DNA of 64,000 nt from contig CP121450.1 of the NCBI GenBank assembly GCA_029689965.1, positions 2,914,001 through 2,978,000 on the forward strand. The letters are read 5' to 3'. Source of the stretch: Curtobacterium flaccumfaciens. GTDB lineage: Bacteria; Actinomycetota; Actinomycetes; Actinomycetales; Microbacteriaceae. Position 1 is the stretch's first letter, and every line of letters starts with the position of its first letter. This document shows, piece by piece, positions 52,002 through 61,020 of the stretch. Below the pieces are notes generated by a model. It saw nothing but the letters and a program-made list of their open reading frames with translations, did not search any database and was not told where the DNA came from. Made by a program: the position numbers and the translations under genes.

Positions 52002-52082
52002 CGTGCGTCCGTCCCTCGCTGACCGGTCTGGAGGCACGGGTCGCCTCCGCGACACCCGCCGCGGTGGGAGGATGGTCACGAC

Positions 52083-53150
52083 ATGACGACACCTGCGCAC
52101 TCGACCCGGACCGTGAACCTGGAGGGCGCAGCACGCGCCGCGATCGCCGGTGGCGCTCCGCTCGCGCTGCTCATCACCCTCGGGATGCCCGGGTACGCCG
52201 CGTTCGCCATGTTCGCCGGGTTCACCGCGATCTTCGGCGCCACCGAGCCCTACCGGCAGCGCGCGGTCACCACGGGCGTCGCCGGCGGGATGCAGGCGCT
52301 GTGCATGCTCGCAGGCGTCGGGGTCGCGCTGGCCGGCTCGCAACTCTGGATGCAGGCCGTCGGGCTCGTGCTGGTGCTCGTGTTCGCGGTGTGCACGCTC
52401 AGCGCCCTGCGCACCATCCCCGCGCAGCCGATCTTCCCGACGTTCGCGTTCGTCGTCTCCGCGCTCGTGCCGGTGCGGGCCGCCGACGTGCCGCTCGTCG
52501 CGACGATCATCGTCTGCTCGGTCGCCTGGGCCTGGCTCGTCGCGATGTCCGGCTCGGTCCTCCGCCTGGTGTTCCACCCGCGGGCGCCGCACCGGTTCCG
52601 GCCGCTCGCGGCGCCGAAACAGCGAACGCTCGCGATCCTGAGGACGGCGCCGCTGTGGGAGACGGTGGCCGTCAACGTCGTCGGCGCGCTCGTCGCGGGC
52701 GGCATCGCGGAGAGCATCCCCTGGCTCGGGCACCCGTACTGGGCGGTCATCGCGGTGGTGTCGACCCTGCCGGCGCTCCGCCAGCGGCACACGGTCCTGC
52801 GTGCGTTCCAGCGCGTCGTCGGCACGGTCGGCGGCACGGTGATCGCGGTCGGCATCCTGTTGCTCGAGCCGTCGGCGTGGTGGATCGTCGTCATCGCCGT
52901 GATCGGCCAGTTCTTCGCCGAGATCTTCGTCGCGAGGCACTACGCCGTGACGCTGCTCTTCCTCACGCCGCTCGCGCTCGCAGTGTCGTGGCTGAGCCTG
53001 CCCGAGGCGCCCGAGCTCCTCGCGCTCGACCGCATCGTCCAGACGACGCTCGGCGCGCTCGTGAGCGTCGCCCTGCTCGTCGTCGGGCGCGGCATCGAAC
53101 GCCGACGCGGTCGCGCGCTCGGCGCGACGAGCGCGATCCGGACCGTCTGA
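52083..53150 (+). CDS. FUSC family membrane protein
   Basis: Aromatic-acid exporter-like (FUSC) family. 355 residues: six N-terminal helices (AAIAGGAPLALLITLGMPGY; MFAGFTAIFGATEPYRQR), a short basic loop, then a second set (VNVVGALVAGGIAESIPWLG; HPYWAVIAVVSTLPALRQR with the FUSC motif; WWIVVIAVIGQFFAEIFVAR). Substrate unknown. Intact, monocistronic, divergent from leuC. Confidence 0.8.
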   Translation: MTTPAHSTRTVNLEGAARAAIAGGAPLALLITLGMPGYAAFAMFAGFTAIFGATEPYRQRAVTTGVAGGMQALCMLAGVGVALAGSQLWMQAVGLVLVLVFAVCTLSALRTIPAQPIFPTFAFVVSALVPVRAADVPLVATIIVCSVAWAWLVAMSGSVLRLVFHPRAPHRFRPLAAPKQRTLAILRTAPLWETVAVNVVGALVAGGIAESIPWLGHPYWAVIAVVSTLPALRQRHTVLRAFQRVVGTVGGTVIAVGILLLEPSAWWIVVIAVIGQFFAEIFVARHYAVTLLFLTPLALAVSWLSLPEAPELLALDRIVQTTLGALVSVALLVVGRGIERRRGRALGATSAIRTV

Positions 53151-53199
53151 AGCGCGCCGTGCCCCTCACGGTGCGAACGGCCTCCCACCGCGGCCCCGT

Positions 53200-53265
53200 A
53201 GTGTGCGAGGTTCCGCGGTCGGTGCGGGACTCGCGGACTGCACCGAGCTCGGAACCTCGCACACT
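53200..53265. repeat. Long hairpin between convergent genes
   Basis: Perfect 16-bp arms (AGTGTGCGAGGTTCCG and complement) with an inner partial stem GGTGC/GCACC. Followed by two copies of GCTCGCGCTGCCTCGCACCGT (53266-53310). Probable bidirectional terminator between the FUSC gene and the phosphatase, though without a U tract. Confidence 0.75.
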
Positions 53266-53315
53266 GCTCGCGCTGCCTCGCACCGTGCTCGCGCTGCCTC
53301 GCACCGTGCGAGGGG

Positions 53316-53920
53316 TCAGACGCCGGGGGTGACGTTCCAGGAGTCGATGACGGGGCGGCCGTGCTCGTAGCCGAGCGTGCTCACCGTCGCCGTGCCGAGC
53401 TTCAGCACGGCCCCGTCCTGTGGCGCGAGGCGGATCCAGGCCGCGCCGAGCGCCCGGAGGACGTGGCCGTGGGCGACGACGATGGCGTCCTCGCCGTCGG
53501 CCAGCACCGGACGGGCGCGGTCGATGATGCGTTCGACGCGGACGCGGACCTCGGCGGCGTTCTCGCCGGGGTGTCGCCGGCCGGCACGCCGTCGGTCCAG
53601 AGGTCCCACGGGCCATGGCGGAGGACCTTGATCTGTGGGGTCGTCAGGCCCTCGTAGGCGCCGTAGTCCCACTCGTAGAGGTCTTCGTCGAGCTCCGGGT
53701 CGACACCGACCAGGGCCGCGGTGTCCCGGGCGCGCTGCAGCGGGCTCGACAGCGCCAGCGCGAACGTCCGGTCCGCCAGGTACCGACCGGCATGCTTCGC
53801 CTGCTCGACGCCGTTCTCCGTCAGCGGGATGTCCGTGCGGCCGGTGTGCTGCCCGCTCTTCGACCACTCCGTCTCTCCGTGACGGACGAGGACGAGTTCG
53901 CCGGGGCGTTCCGAGGTCAT
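53316..53920 (-). CDS. Histidine phosphatase family protein, one frameshift
   Basis: Phosphoglycerate-mutase-like phosphatase. N-terminal LVLVRHGETEWSKSGQHTGR with catalytic His, and DAIVVAHGHVLRALGAAW with the second His. A base is missing near 53572. Corrected length 201 residues, shorter than glycolytic GpmA, so likely a phosphatase such as a CobC/PhoE type. Overlaps the crcB start region by four bases. Confidence 0.87.
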
Positions 53921-54290
53921 GTGTTCCTTCCGAGCCAGAGGCCGAGCGCGGCTGCGCCGACCGAGACGACGAGCATCCCGAGGCCGTTCAGGACGGCGAG
54001 CCCGGGCTTGCCGGATCGGAGGAGCTGCACGGTCTCGACACTCGCCGTCGAGAACGTCGTGTACCCACCCATCATGCCCGTTCCCAGCACCACGACCGCC
54101 GGGAGGCCGATCGTTCCCGCCTGCCCCATCCCGGCGAGGAGCCCGAGGACGAGCGATCCGGTGACGTTGATGAGGAGCGTGCCGAGCGGGAACCCGGTGG
54201 TCCGCGCCTTCACGAGCCCGTCGAGCAGGAAGCGCAGCGCCGCACCGACGCCCCGCCGATCGCGACGAGGAGCAGTTCGACGGCGCTCAC
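53917..54290 (-). CDS. crcB: Fluoride channel CrcB (second subunit), one frameshift
   Basis: Fluc fluoride channel of 124 residues, four helices. Motifs: FPLGTLLINVTGSLVLGLL and GGYTTFSTASVETVQLL. A G is missing near 54255. GTG start overlaps the upstream crcB stop by four bases. Paired crcB genes encode heterodimeric channels in Gram-positives. Confidence 0.88.
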
Positions 54291-54823
54291 CGGGTCGCCC
54301 CCTCGGCGCTCGCCCCGGCGCGGGCGTCCCGCGGTCGGACGAGCGCAGCCACCCACAGGCCTGCGACGACGGCCGCCAGCCCGAGCACGACGGTGAGGAG
54401 GGCGTACCCGCCGCCGGCTCCCCACCGCCCGGCGTCGAGCAGCCGCGCGGTGTCGTCGGCGAGCGTGCTGTACGTCGTGAAGCCGCCGAGCGCCCCGGTG
54501 CCGACGAACAGCCGGAGCGTGCGACGCCGGCCGACGTCCGCCCCGCGGTGGGCGAGGGCCTCGAGCAGGAGTCCGAGGCAGAAGGCGCCGACGACGTTGA
54601 TCGCCAGGATCGTCCAGCTGATCCCGCCGTGCGCGGGGAACGCCTGCGCGAGCACCGCCCGGACGGCGGTGCCGATCGCCCCGCCGACCGCGACGAGACC
54701 GAGGTACGCCCACCGCAGGTGCGGCGGGCGGGTCGGCCGCGCCTCGTTCTCCTCGACCTCGACGTCCGGGTCGATCGGGATGCTCCCGGAGTCGGTGGGG
54801 TGTCGCCGGGGTTCGTCGCGCAC
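54287..54823 (-). CDS. crcB: Fluoride channel CrcB (first subunit)
   Basis: 178 residues from GTG at 54823, chosen because it follows ATAGGAGCAGC. A ~30-residue polar N-terminus precedes four helices (YLGLVAVGGAIGTAVRAVLA; AINVVGAFCLGLLLEALA) with GGFTTYSTLADDTARLL. Intact. I looked for a fluoride riboswitch upstream and found none. Confidence 0.88.
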   Translation of the reverse strand: MRDEPRRHPTDSGSIPIDPDVEVEENEARPTRPPHLRWAYLGLVAVGGAIGTAVRAVLAQAFPAHGGISWTILAINVVGAFCLGLLLEALAHRGADVGRRRTLRLFVGTGALGGFTTYSTLADDTARLLDAGRWGAGGGYALLTVVLGLAAVVAGLWVAALVRPRDARAGASAEGATR

Positions 54824-54958
54824 GCTGCTCCTATCGCCGAGCACGCCGGATCGTCTCCGCGCGTGCGGTGTTCTCGGGATAGGGACCGTTGGCGGGTGTC
54901 CGCGGTTGGGTCCGGCAGGCCCCACTGCCGGGTCTGACGACTCCGCCACCTTAGCGCC

Positions 54959-55362
54959 TCATTCGCGCACGGCCGCGATCCCCTCGATCTCGACGAGCTG
55001 ATCGTCGTAACCGAGCACCGTCACACCGAGCAGCGTGCTCGGGACGTCGTGGTCCCCATCGCGGCCCGCACGACCTCCCACACGGCGACCAGGTCGGCCC
55101 GGTTCGAGGACGCCACGAGCACCCGTGTCTGCACGAGGTCCTCGACGGTGGCGTGCGCCGCCGCGAGGGCTGTCCGGAGGTTCTCGACGCACTGCGCGGC
55201 CTGACCCCGGAAGTCCTCGACCGCCACGGTGACGCCGTCGACGTCGAGCGGGCAGGCGCCTGCGAGGAACACCAACCGCGCATCGGCTGGCACTGTCGCC
55301 GCGTACGCGTACTCCGCGACGTCGCTGAGCGAACCGGACCGGATGAGTCGTACGACGGTCAC
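54959..55362 (-). CDS. RidA/YjgF/Rid family protein, one frameshift
   Basis: Rid family fold, typically hydrolysing enamine/imine intermediates. Seen: FLAGACPLDVDGVTVAVEDF, QAAQCVENLRTALAAAHAT, LVQTRVLVASSNRADL and the end LVEIEGIAAVRE. A G is missing near 55058 (GGGG for GGGGG). Corrected length 134 residues. The catalytic Arg of RidA sits in QTRVLV. Specific substrate unknown. Confidence 0.82.
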
Positions 55363-55393
55363 CGGGGCAGCATGGCAGAGGTGCCGGGAGCAG

Positions 55394-55424
55394 CGAAAGC
55401 CCCCGGCGGCGCGGAGGGCTTTCG
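55394..55424 (-). terminator. Terminator after tRNA-Glu
   Basis: CGAAAGCCC / GGGCTTTCG stem with a GC-rich loop, four bases past the tRNA 3' end. On the minus strand it reads GAAAGCC...GGCTTTCG. A second stem, CCCCCGC/GCGGGGG at 55520-55539, lies between the two tRNA genes. Confidence 0.65.
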
Positions 55425-55427
55425 TGG

Positions 55428-55503
55428 TGGTGACCCCAGCGGGATTCGAACCCGCGTTACCGCCGTGAGAGGGCGACGTACTAGGCCGCTATACGATGGG
55501 GCC
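55428..55503 (-). tRNA. tRNA-Glu (CUC), copy 2, CCA encoded
   Basis: Reads GGCCCCATCGTATAGCGG...: acceptor GGCCCCA/TGGGGTC, anticodon loop CCCTCTCAC with anticodon CUC, T-arm GCGGGTTCGAATCCCGC and an encoded 3' CCA. 76 bases. Identical over the mature region to the copy at 55577. Confidence 0.96.
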
Positions 55504-55576
55504 GGTCACACATGGGAATCCCCCGCCCGGGAGCGGGGGCTCATGCTCGTTGCCGGATTCGGAGGCAAGCCACCTG

Positions 55577-55652
55577 TGGTGACCCCAGCGGGATTCGAAC
55601 CCGCGTTACCGCCGTGAGAGGGCGACGTACTAGGCCGCTATACGATGGGGCC
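55577..55652 (-). tRNA. tRNA-Glu (CUC), copy 1, CCA encoded
   Basis: Same 76-base sequence as the downstream copy, including CCA; 73-base spacer between them. Transcribed first if the two share a promoter, which would lie at 55653-55700 beside the divergent DUF72 gene. Confidence 0.96.
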
Positions 55653-55754
55653 GTTCCGACAACTCGACAAGTATTGCACAAGCCCTGCGCCGAGCCAAAA
55701 CGAGGCGTGTCGCCCGGGTGCGCCGCCATGCCGCGGCGGGAATACGGTGGATCG

Positions 55755-56594
55755 GTGGACGTTCGGATCGGGCTGTCGGGGTGGCAGTACGACTCGTGGC
55801 GCGGTGACTTCTACCCGGTCGGCGTGCCGAGACGCCGGTGGTTGGAGTACGTCGCCGAGCGGTTGCCCACGGTCGAGGTCAACGGCTCCTTCTACTCCCT
55901 GCAGCGTCCGGAACGGTACCGTGCGTGGCGTCGGGCCGCTCCGCCGACGTTCCGCTTCGCGCTCAAGGGCGGCCGGTACGTGACCCACATGCTGCGACTC
56001 CGGAACGTCGACACCGCGCTCGCGAACTTCTTCGCCTCCGGCCCGCTCGAGCTCGGCGAGACGCTCGGCCCGGTGCTCTGGCAGCTGCCGGAGGCGCTCC
56101 TGCCGGCCCCGGAGGTGCTCGACGCCTTCCTCGTGCTGCTCCCCCGCACGCACGGCTCCGCGGCAGCGCTCGCGGAGCAGCACGACGACAAGGTCCGGGA
56201 GCCGGCCGTGCGCGCCGAGGACCCGCGCCGGCCGATCCACCACGCGCTCGAGGTCCGGTCCCCGGGGCTGACCGACGAGCACGTCGACGTGCTGCGACGG
56301 CACGGGGTCGCGCTGGTCGACTCGCACGCGGGCGACTTCCCGCGCCTGCGGGTCGACACCGGGGCCCCGATCGCGTACCTCCGGCTGCACGGGGCACCGC
56401 GGACCTACCACGACGGGTACTCGCCCCAGGCGCTCGGACGGTGGGCGACGACGGTGGCCGGACACGTCGCCGCCGGACGGCACACCTTCGTGTACTTCGA
56501 CAACGACGCCGAGCGGCACGCGCCGTGGGACGCGCTCACGCTCGACCGGATCGTCCGGGACCGCCTGCGGGACGGCGGCGACGTCGGGAGGTGA
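55755..56594 (+). CDS. DUF72 (YecE-like) family protein
   Basis: TIM-barrel DUF72 family of unknown function. N-terminal RIGLSGWQYDSWRGDFYP, then VEVNGSFYSLQRPERYRAW, FRFALKGGRYVTHMLRL, GPVLWQLPEAL and the end HTFVYFDNDAERHAPWDAL, all family hallmarks. 279 residues from GTG at 55755; an ATG at 55728 is an alternative. Intact. Confidence 0.88.
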   Translation: MDVRIGLSGWQYDSWRGDFYPVGVPRRRWLEYVAERLPTVEVNGSFYSLQRPERYRAWRRAAPPTFRFALKGGRYVTHMLRLRNVDTALANFFASGPLELGETLGPVLWQLPEALLPAPEVLDAFLVLLPRTHGSAAALAEQHDDKVREPAVRAEDPRRPIHHALEVRSPGLTDEHVDVLRRHGVALVDSHAGDFPRLRVDTGAPIAYLRLHGAPRTYHDGYSPQALGRWATTVAGHVAAGRHTFVYFDNDAERHAPWDALTLDRIVRDRLRDGGDVGR

Positions 56595-56668
56595 GCCGCG
56601 CCTCCCCACCGGCTCGGCCCCCGTTCCGCCGGAGCGGCGTACCGGGACCGGCCGTGCGCCGGACCGCG

Positions 56669-57297
56669 TCAGACCGTGAGGGACTCGCCGGGCCGGAGCA
56701 CCACCAGGTCCCCGGTGGGCTCGAGCGCTTCGCGGAGGCGACCGGTGTGCATGCCGTACCCGATCTCGGAGAGCGTGGCCTCGTGGACCGGGTAGGCCCG
56801 CCGCGGCGCGACGGCGAGGACGTAGTCCATCATCTCGCCGACCTTGAGCCACGGGGCACCGACGGGCGCGGCGAGCACCTCGACGGGGACGCCGGGCACC
56901 GTGTACGCGTCGCCCGGGTGGAACAGCTTCCCGTTCACGAGGACGCCCGTGTTGTCGACGACCGGGACGCTCGAGTGGATGGTGTTGTGCCGCGTGCCGT
57001 GGAAGGTGAGGTCGAATGGGCCGACGCTGCGGTGGTCCCCGTCGGTGACGACGTCGACGGGGATGCCCTCGAGCGCCCGGGCGACCCCGGCGGGGCCGAT
57101 GACGACGGCGTCCGGGTTGCGGTCGAGCACGTGCTCGACCTGTTCCCGCGTGACGTGGTCGGGGTGTTCGTGGGTGGCGACGACGGCGACGACGTCCTCG
57201 GCGTCGACGGGACGGGTGAAGTTCCCGGGTCGATGACCAGGCGGACGGCACCCTCGGTGACGATCTGGCAGGCGTGTTCGAGCTTGGTGACCTCCAT
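56669..57297 (-). CDS. MBL-fold metal-dependent hydrolase (UlaG-like), one frameshift
   Basis: Metallo-beta-lactamase fold. MEVTKLEHACQIVTEGAVRL at the start, zinc motif ATHEHPDHV, and FHPGDAYTVPG further on. One G is missing near 57225 (CCGGGAAC for CCGGGGAAC type run). Corrected length 209 residues. Substrate unknown. Follows the lacI-type regulator on the same strand with 63 bases between. Confidence 0.85.
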
Positions 57298-57360
57298 GCG
57301 GCCGACCCTACGCGGCGCAGGGCCCGCGGCGGCGCGCGGCACTGCCCACGGAGACGCGCG

Positions 57361-58380
57361 CTACGGCGGCGGTGCCGTCGTCGAGCGCTCGACGAGGTGC
57401 GCCGGCGACGCCGGCAGCGGCTCCGTGACGCCCCCGTCCACCTCGGCGAGGACCGCCCGCGCCGCCGCCCGGCCCTGCGCCACCGGGTCCTGCGCGACCG
57501 TGGTCAACCCGACGACCTCGCCGTACTCGTGCCCGTCGATCCCCATCACCGAGACCTCCCCCGGGACCGAGAGCCCGGCACGTCGGGCCGCGAGCATCAC
57601 CCCGAGCGCCATCTCGTCGGACGCGCAGAACACCGCCGTCGGCCGGACGCCGCCCGCGAACAGCACCGCCCCGGCGTCGGCGCCCCCGGCGAACGAGAAC
57701 CGGCCGTCGAGGATCCAGTCCTCGCGCACCGAGAGCCCCGTGCGGACATGGCATCGACGAACCCGTCGCGACGGAGCCACGGCACCGCGACGTTCATGCC
57801 CGCCTCGTCCTGTCCGCCGACGTAGGCGACGTCCCGGTGACCGAGCCCGCACAGGTGGTCGACGGCGATCCCGGCGACGACGACGTCGTCGACGCCGATG
57901 TTCCGGAGGCCCGGTGCGGGCCCGCCGATGACGACCATGGGGTGTCGAGCGAGTTCGAGTTCGGCGCGCTCGGTCTCGTCGAGCACGAGGGACAGGAGCA
58001 CGAGGGCGTCGACCCGGTGCCGGAGCATCGAACGCCGGAACGCCCGGTCGCGGTCGCCCCCGGGCCGCCGAGGTTGTACAGGACGAGGTCGTAGCCGGCC
58101 CGCCGCAGTTCGGCATCGACCCCGCCGAGCGCCTTGACGTAGAACCACCGGTCGATGACCGGCACGACGACCCCGACCGCACGCTGCCGACCGGTGGCGA
58201 GTCCGGCCGCCGCCGAGCTCGGCACGTAGCCGAGCTCGTCGGCGACCCGTCGAACCTGGTCGATCGTGGAGTCAGCGACCGTCGACATCCCCGCAGTGCG
58301 CGGGACACCGTGGACTTCGACAGCCCGGTGACGGTCGCGATCTCCTGGATGCCCACGGGCACGGCCTGGAGGCGCGTCAT
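57361..58380 (-). CDS. LacI-family transcriptional regulator, three frameshifts
   Basis: Helix-turn-helix at residues 10-30 (IQEIATVTGLSKSTVSRAL), hinge LGYVPSSAAAGLATGRQR, then a periplasmic-binding-protein-like core (VVVPVIDRWFYVKALGGVD; MVVIGGPAPGLRNIGVDD; TAVFCASDEMALGVM; VMGIDGHEYGEVV). One base is missing near 58292, 58062 and 57750. Corrected length 340 residues. ATG overlaps the preceding stop. Last gene of the sugar ABC operon, hence likely its local repressor acting at the operator at 62432. Confidence 0.87.
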   Translation of the reverse strand: MTRLQAVPVGIQEIATVTGLSKSTVSRALRGCRRSLTPRSTRFDGSPTSSATCRARRRPDSPPVGSVRSGSSCRSSTGGSTSRRSAGSMPNCGGPATTSSCTTSAARGRPRPGVPAFDAPAPGRRPRAPVPRARRDRARRTRTRSTPHGRHRRARTGPPEHRRRRRRRRRDRRRPPVRARSPGRRLRRRTGRGGHERRGAVAPSRRVRRCHVRTGLSVREDWILDGRFSFAGGADAGAVLFAGGVRPTAVFCASDEMALGVMLAARRAGLSVPGEVSVMGIDGHEYGEVVGLTTVAQDPVAQGRAAARAVLAEVDGGVTEPLPASPAHLVERSTTAPPP

Positions 58381-58921
58381 CCGTCCGACGGACGAGGCCC
58401 GTCGACGGGGCGGTCGTCCCGGGCCGGGTCGGCCACCCGACCCGCGCCCGGCGCGCCGGCGGACGGTGCCGCCGCGACGGTCGCCGCCACCGCGACGGAG
58501 TCGGCCGCACGGCGACGCTGCCGGACCGGCTGCCGACCGGCCGGGCGAGCTCGTCCCAGCCGACGTGCCGGTGGACGCGCCCGTCCGCCGCCGCAGCGAC
58601 GGCTGCGCTGCGCGTGGCCGGACGGTCCGGTGCGACGCCGCGAGCGGGTGGGACGGACGATGCCTCGCCCGGCGCCGGCCGCCCGCCGATGCCGTCGGCG
58701 GACGCGGTCCGCCGGAGGACGGCCACCCGCCACCGGTCGAGCGCCACGACGCCGAGCACGCAGACGAGCAGGACGAGCGCCCAGCCGAGCGCCGGTCGCC
58801 CGGTGACCTCGCAGAACACCGTGACGCCGAGGAACAGGACGCCGAACATCCCGACGAAGCCGATCGCCTCCTCGATGCGAGCCGTGGGGCGGGCCGGGCT
58901 GCGCTGTGCCACGGCCGTCAC
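58377..58921 (-). CDS. Small membrane protein in the ABC operon, one probable frameshift
   Basis: Not recognised. Starts GTG (TAVAQRSPARPTARIEEA) overlapping the permease stop. Two helices, AIGFVGMFGVLFLGVTVF and LGWALVLLVCVLGVVALD, then a long Arg/Ala/Pro-rich hydrophilic tail. The stop overlapping the lacI start (ATGA) is reached with one added base, probably near 58520. Length about 181 residues. Overlaps at both ends suggest it is translated with the transporter. Confidence 0.6.
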
Positions 58922-59828
58922 CCCTTCACGCCGCCGGCGGTGAGGCCGGCGACGATGCGCCGCTGGAAGACGAGCACGAGGATGACGAGCGGGATCGTGA
59001 CGATCGTGCCCGCCGCCATCACCGCGGTGTACGGCTCCTGGTGCGGCTGCGACCCGGCGAACGACGCGATGGCGACGGTGACCGGCTGGGTGGCGTCCGA
59101 GGACAGCTGCGACGAGATGAGGTACTCGTTCCAGGACGAGATGAACGCCAGGATCGCGGTGGTGAACACGGCGGGGGCGGCGAGGGGCAGGATGATCCGC
59201 CGGAACGCCTGCACCCGGGTGCACCCGTCGATGCGCGCCGCTTCCTCGAGGTCCCACGGCATCTCGCGGAAGAACGACGCGAGCGTGTAGACGGTGAGGG
59301 GCAGCACGAACGAGATGCTCGGCAGGATGAGCGCCTGGTACGTGCCCATCCACCCGATGTCGGTGAAAAGCTGGAACAGCGGGGAGATGAGCGCGACGCC
59401 CGGGAACATCGACGCCGCGAGGATCGCGCCCGCGATGAGCGACTTGCCGCGGAACTCGAGGCGGGCCAGGGCGTACGCCGCGCTCGTGCCGACGAGCAGC
59501 GCGATGATCGTCACGACGCCGCCGATGAGCAGGCTGTTCGCCAGCGCCCGTCCGAGGTGGTTGCCCAGCGCGGTGGAGAACGCCGTCGCGTAGTTGTCGA
59601 GCGTCACGTGCGTGGGCCAGGGGGTGGCGTCGAACGTGAACCCGACGTCGCGGAAGCTCGTCACCACCATCCAGTAGAACGGCAGCAGGCACCACACCGC
59701 GATGACAACGGCCTGGATCCGGTGCGGATCTTCGGGCCGGTGTGGCGCTTGACGCGGACATCGGCGCGCTCGTCGGCGCGCTCGCGGGAGTTCGGGACCG
59801 CTCGGGGTCGGTCGGCTGCGAGGGTCAC
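58918..59828 (-). CDS. Carbohydrate ABC transporter permease (MalG type), one frameshift
   Basis: Inner-membrane permease with six helices. EAA loop EEAARIDGCTRVQAFRRIILP near residue 200, with N-terminal VVIAVWCLLPFYWMVVTSF. The true start is GTG at 59828, overlapping the upstream stop, with a C missing near 59730 (CACCGG for CACCCGG). Corrected length 303 residues. Confidence 0.9.
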
Positions 59829-60847
59829 TTGAGCTCACCCTTCTGCTGGGCTGCCTGCGTCTGCACGACGTTCGCGCCGAGGAACCGGACGAACACGAAC
59901 GCGACGATGAAGATCACCAGGAACGTGATCGTGGAGAGCGCCGACGCGGAGTTGAACCCCTGCCGGATCTGGTCGACGACGAGGATCGACAGCGTCGTCG
60001 TGGCACTGCCGGAGCCTCCGCCGCCACCGGTGAGGATCGCCGGCAGGTCGTACATGCGCAGCGCGTCGAGCACGCGGAACAGCACGGCGACCATCAGCGC
60101 CGGCTTGAGCAGCGGCAGCGTGATGAGCATGAAGCGCTGGACGGTGGAGGCGCCGTCCATCTTCCCGGCCTCGTAGACCTCCTCCGGGATAAGCTGCAGC
60201 CCGGCGAGGATCAGCAGCGCCATGAACGGGGTGGTCTTCCACGTGTCCGCGATGATCACCGCCCACCGTGACGACCACTCGCCGCTCGTCCAGAGGATCT
60301 GCTGCCCGAGGACGTGGTTGAGGACACCGTTGGCGTCGAAGATGAAGTACCAGAAGCTTCGCCGTGACGGCGGTCGGGATGGCCCACGGCACCAGGATCG
60401 CGGCGCGGACGAGCGCGCGCCCCGTGAAGTTGCGGTTCATGATGATCGCCATCCAGACGCCGATGAGCGTCTCGGCGAGCACCGTCACGACCGTGAAGAA
60501 GAACGTGTTGCCCATCGACACCCAGAACTGGCTGCCGATGCTCCCGGGCGGGCAGGCGGTGTTGCCGCACTGCTGGGTGAGCCAGTGGACGTAGTTGGTG
60601 ACACCGGCGAAGCCGCCCTGCACGAACAGGCCCGTGGCCTTGTCGAGGCCCTGGTCGAGCTGGAACGACTGGACGATCGCGCTGACCACCGGGTAGCCGA
60701 TGACGATGGCGAGGAGCACGATCGTCGGGCCGATGAGGTACACGGCCCAGCGGCCGTGTTCGGCGTTGAGCCCACCTCGCCGTCGCTGTTTCGGTTCCAT
60801 CCCCTGGGGGTTCGGGACGGCGGCGGGATCTCGGTTGCTGCTGACAC
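59825..60847 (-). CDS. Carbohydrate ABC transporter permease (MalF type), two frameshifts
   Basis: Partner permease. Helices YLIGPTIVLLAIVIGYPVVS and others; EAA loop VYEAGKMDGASTVQRFMLI. GTG start at 60847 has AAGGAGGCCGCCAC upstream. A G is missing near 60800 and an extra base lies near 60355 (CAGAAGCTT for CAGAGCTT). Corrected length 340 residues. A periplasmic-side loop contains CGNTACPPGS, a possible disulfide. Confidence 0.88.
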
Positions 60848-60912
60848 GTGGCGGCCTCCTTGCCGGGGTGTCGGAACGCAGGATGGGGCGGTCTGGGCCC
60901 ACGCCGCCGGTT

Positions 60913-60984
60913 CCCGGCCGTCGCGGAGCGACGGCCGGGCCGTGCCGGTGGGGAGAGGCGCGGGGCGGGGTGGTCCCGCGCCTC
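60913..60984. repeat. Two hairpins between binding protein and permease
   Basis: CCCGGCCGTCGC/GCGACGGCCGGG (60913-60939, 3-base loop) and GAGGCGCGGG/CCCGCGCCTC (60955-60984), the latter a short member of the dispersed palindrome family. Such stems after a binding-protein gene often stabilise its mRNA relative to the permeases. Confidence 0.7.
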
Positions 60985-61020
60985 CAGTCCGGAAGTTGCG
61001 GCGTCAGCCGCGGGGCGGTG

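Noticed and set aside
54824-54958. Fluoride riboswitch upstream of the crcB pair
   Set aside because: The leader lacks the conserved pseudoknot and GAUGG/CUGAUG elements as far as I can match them; a covariance search would decide.
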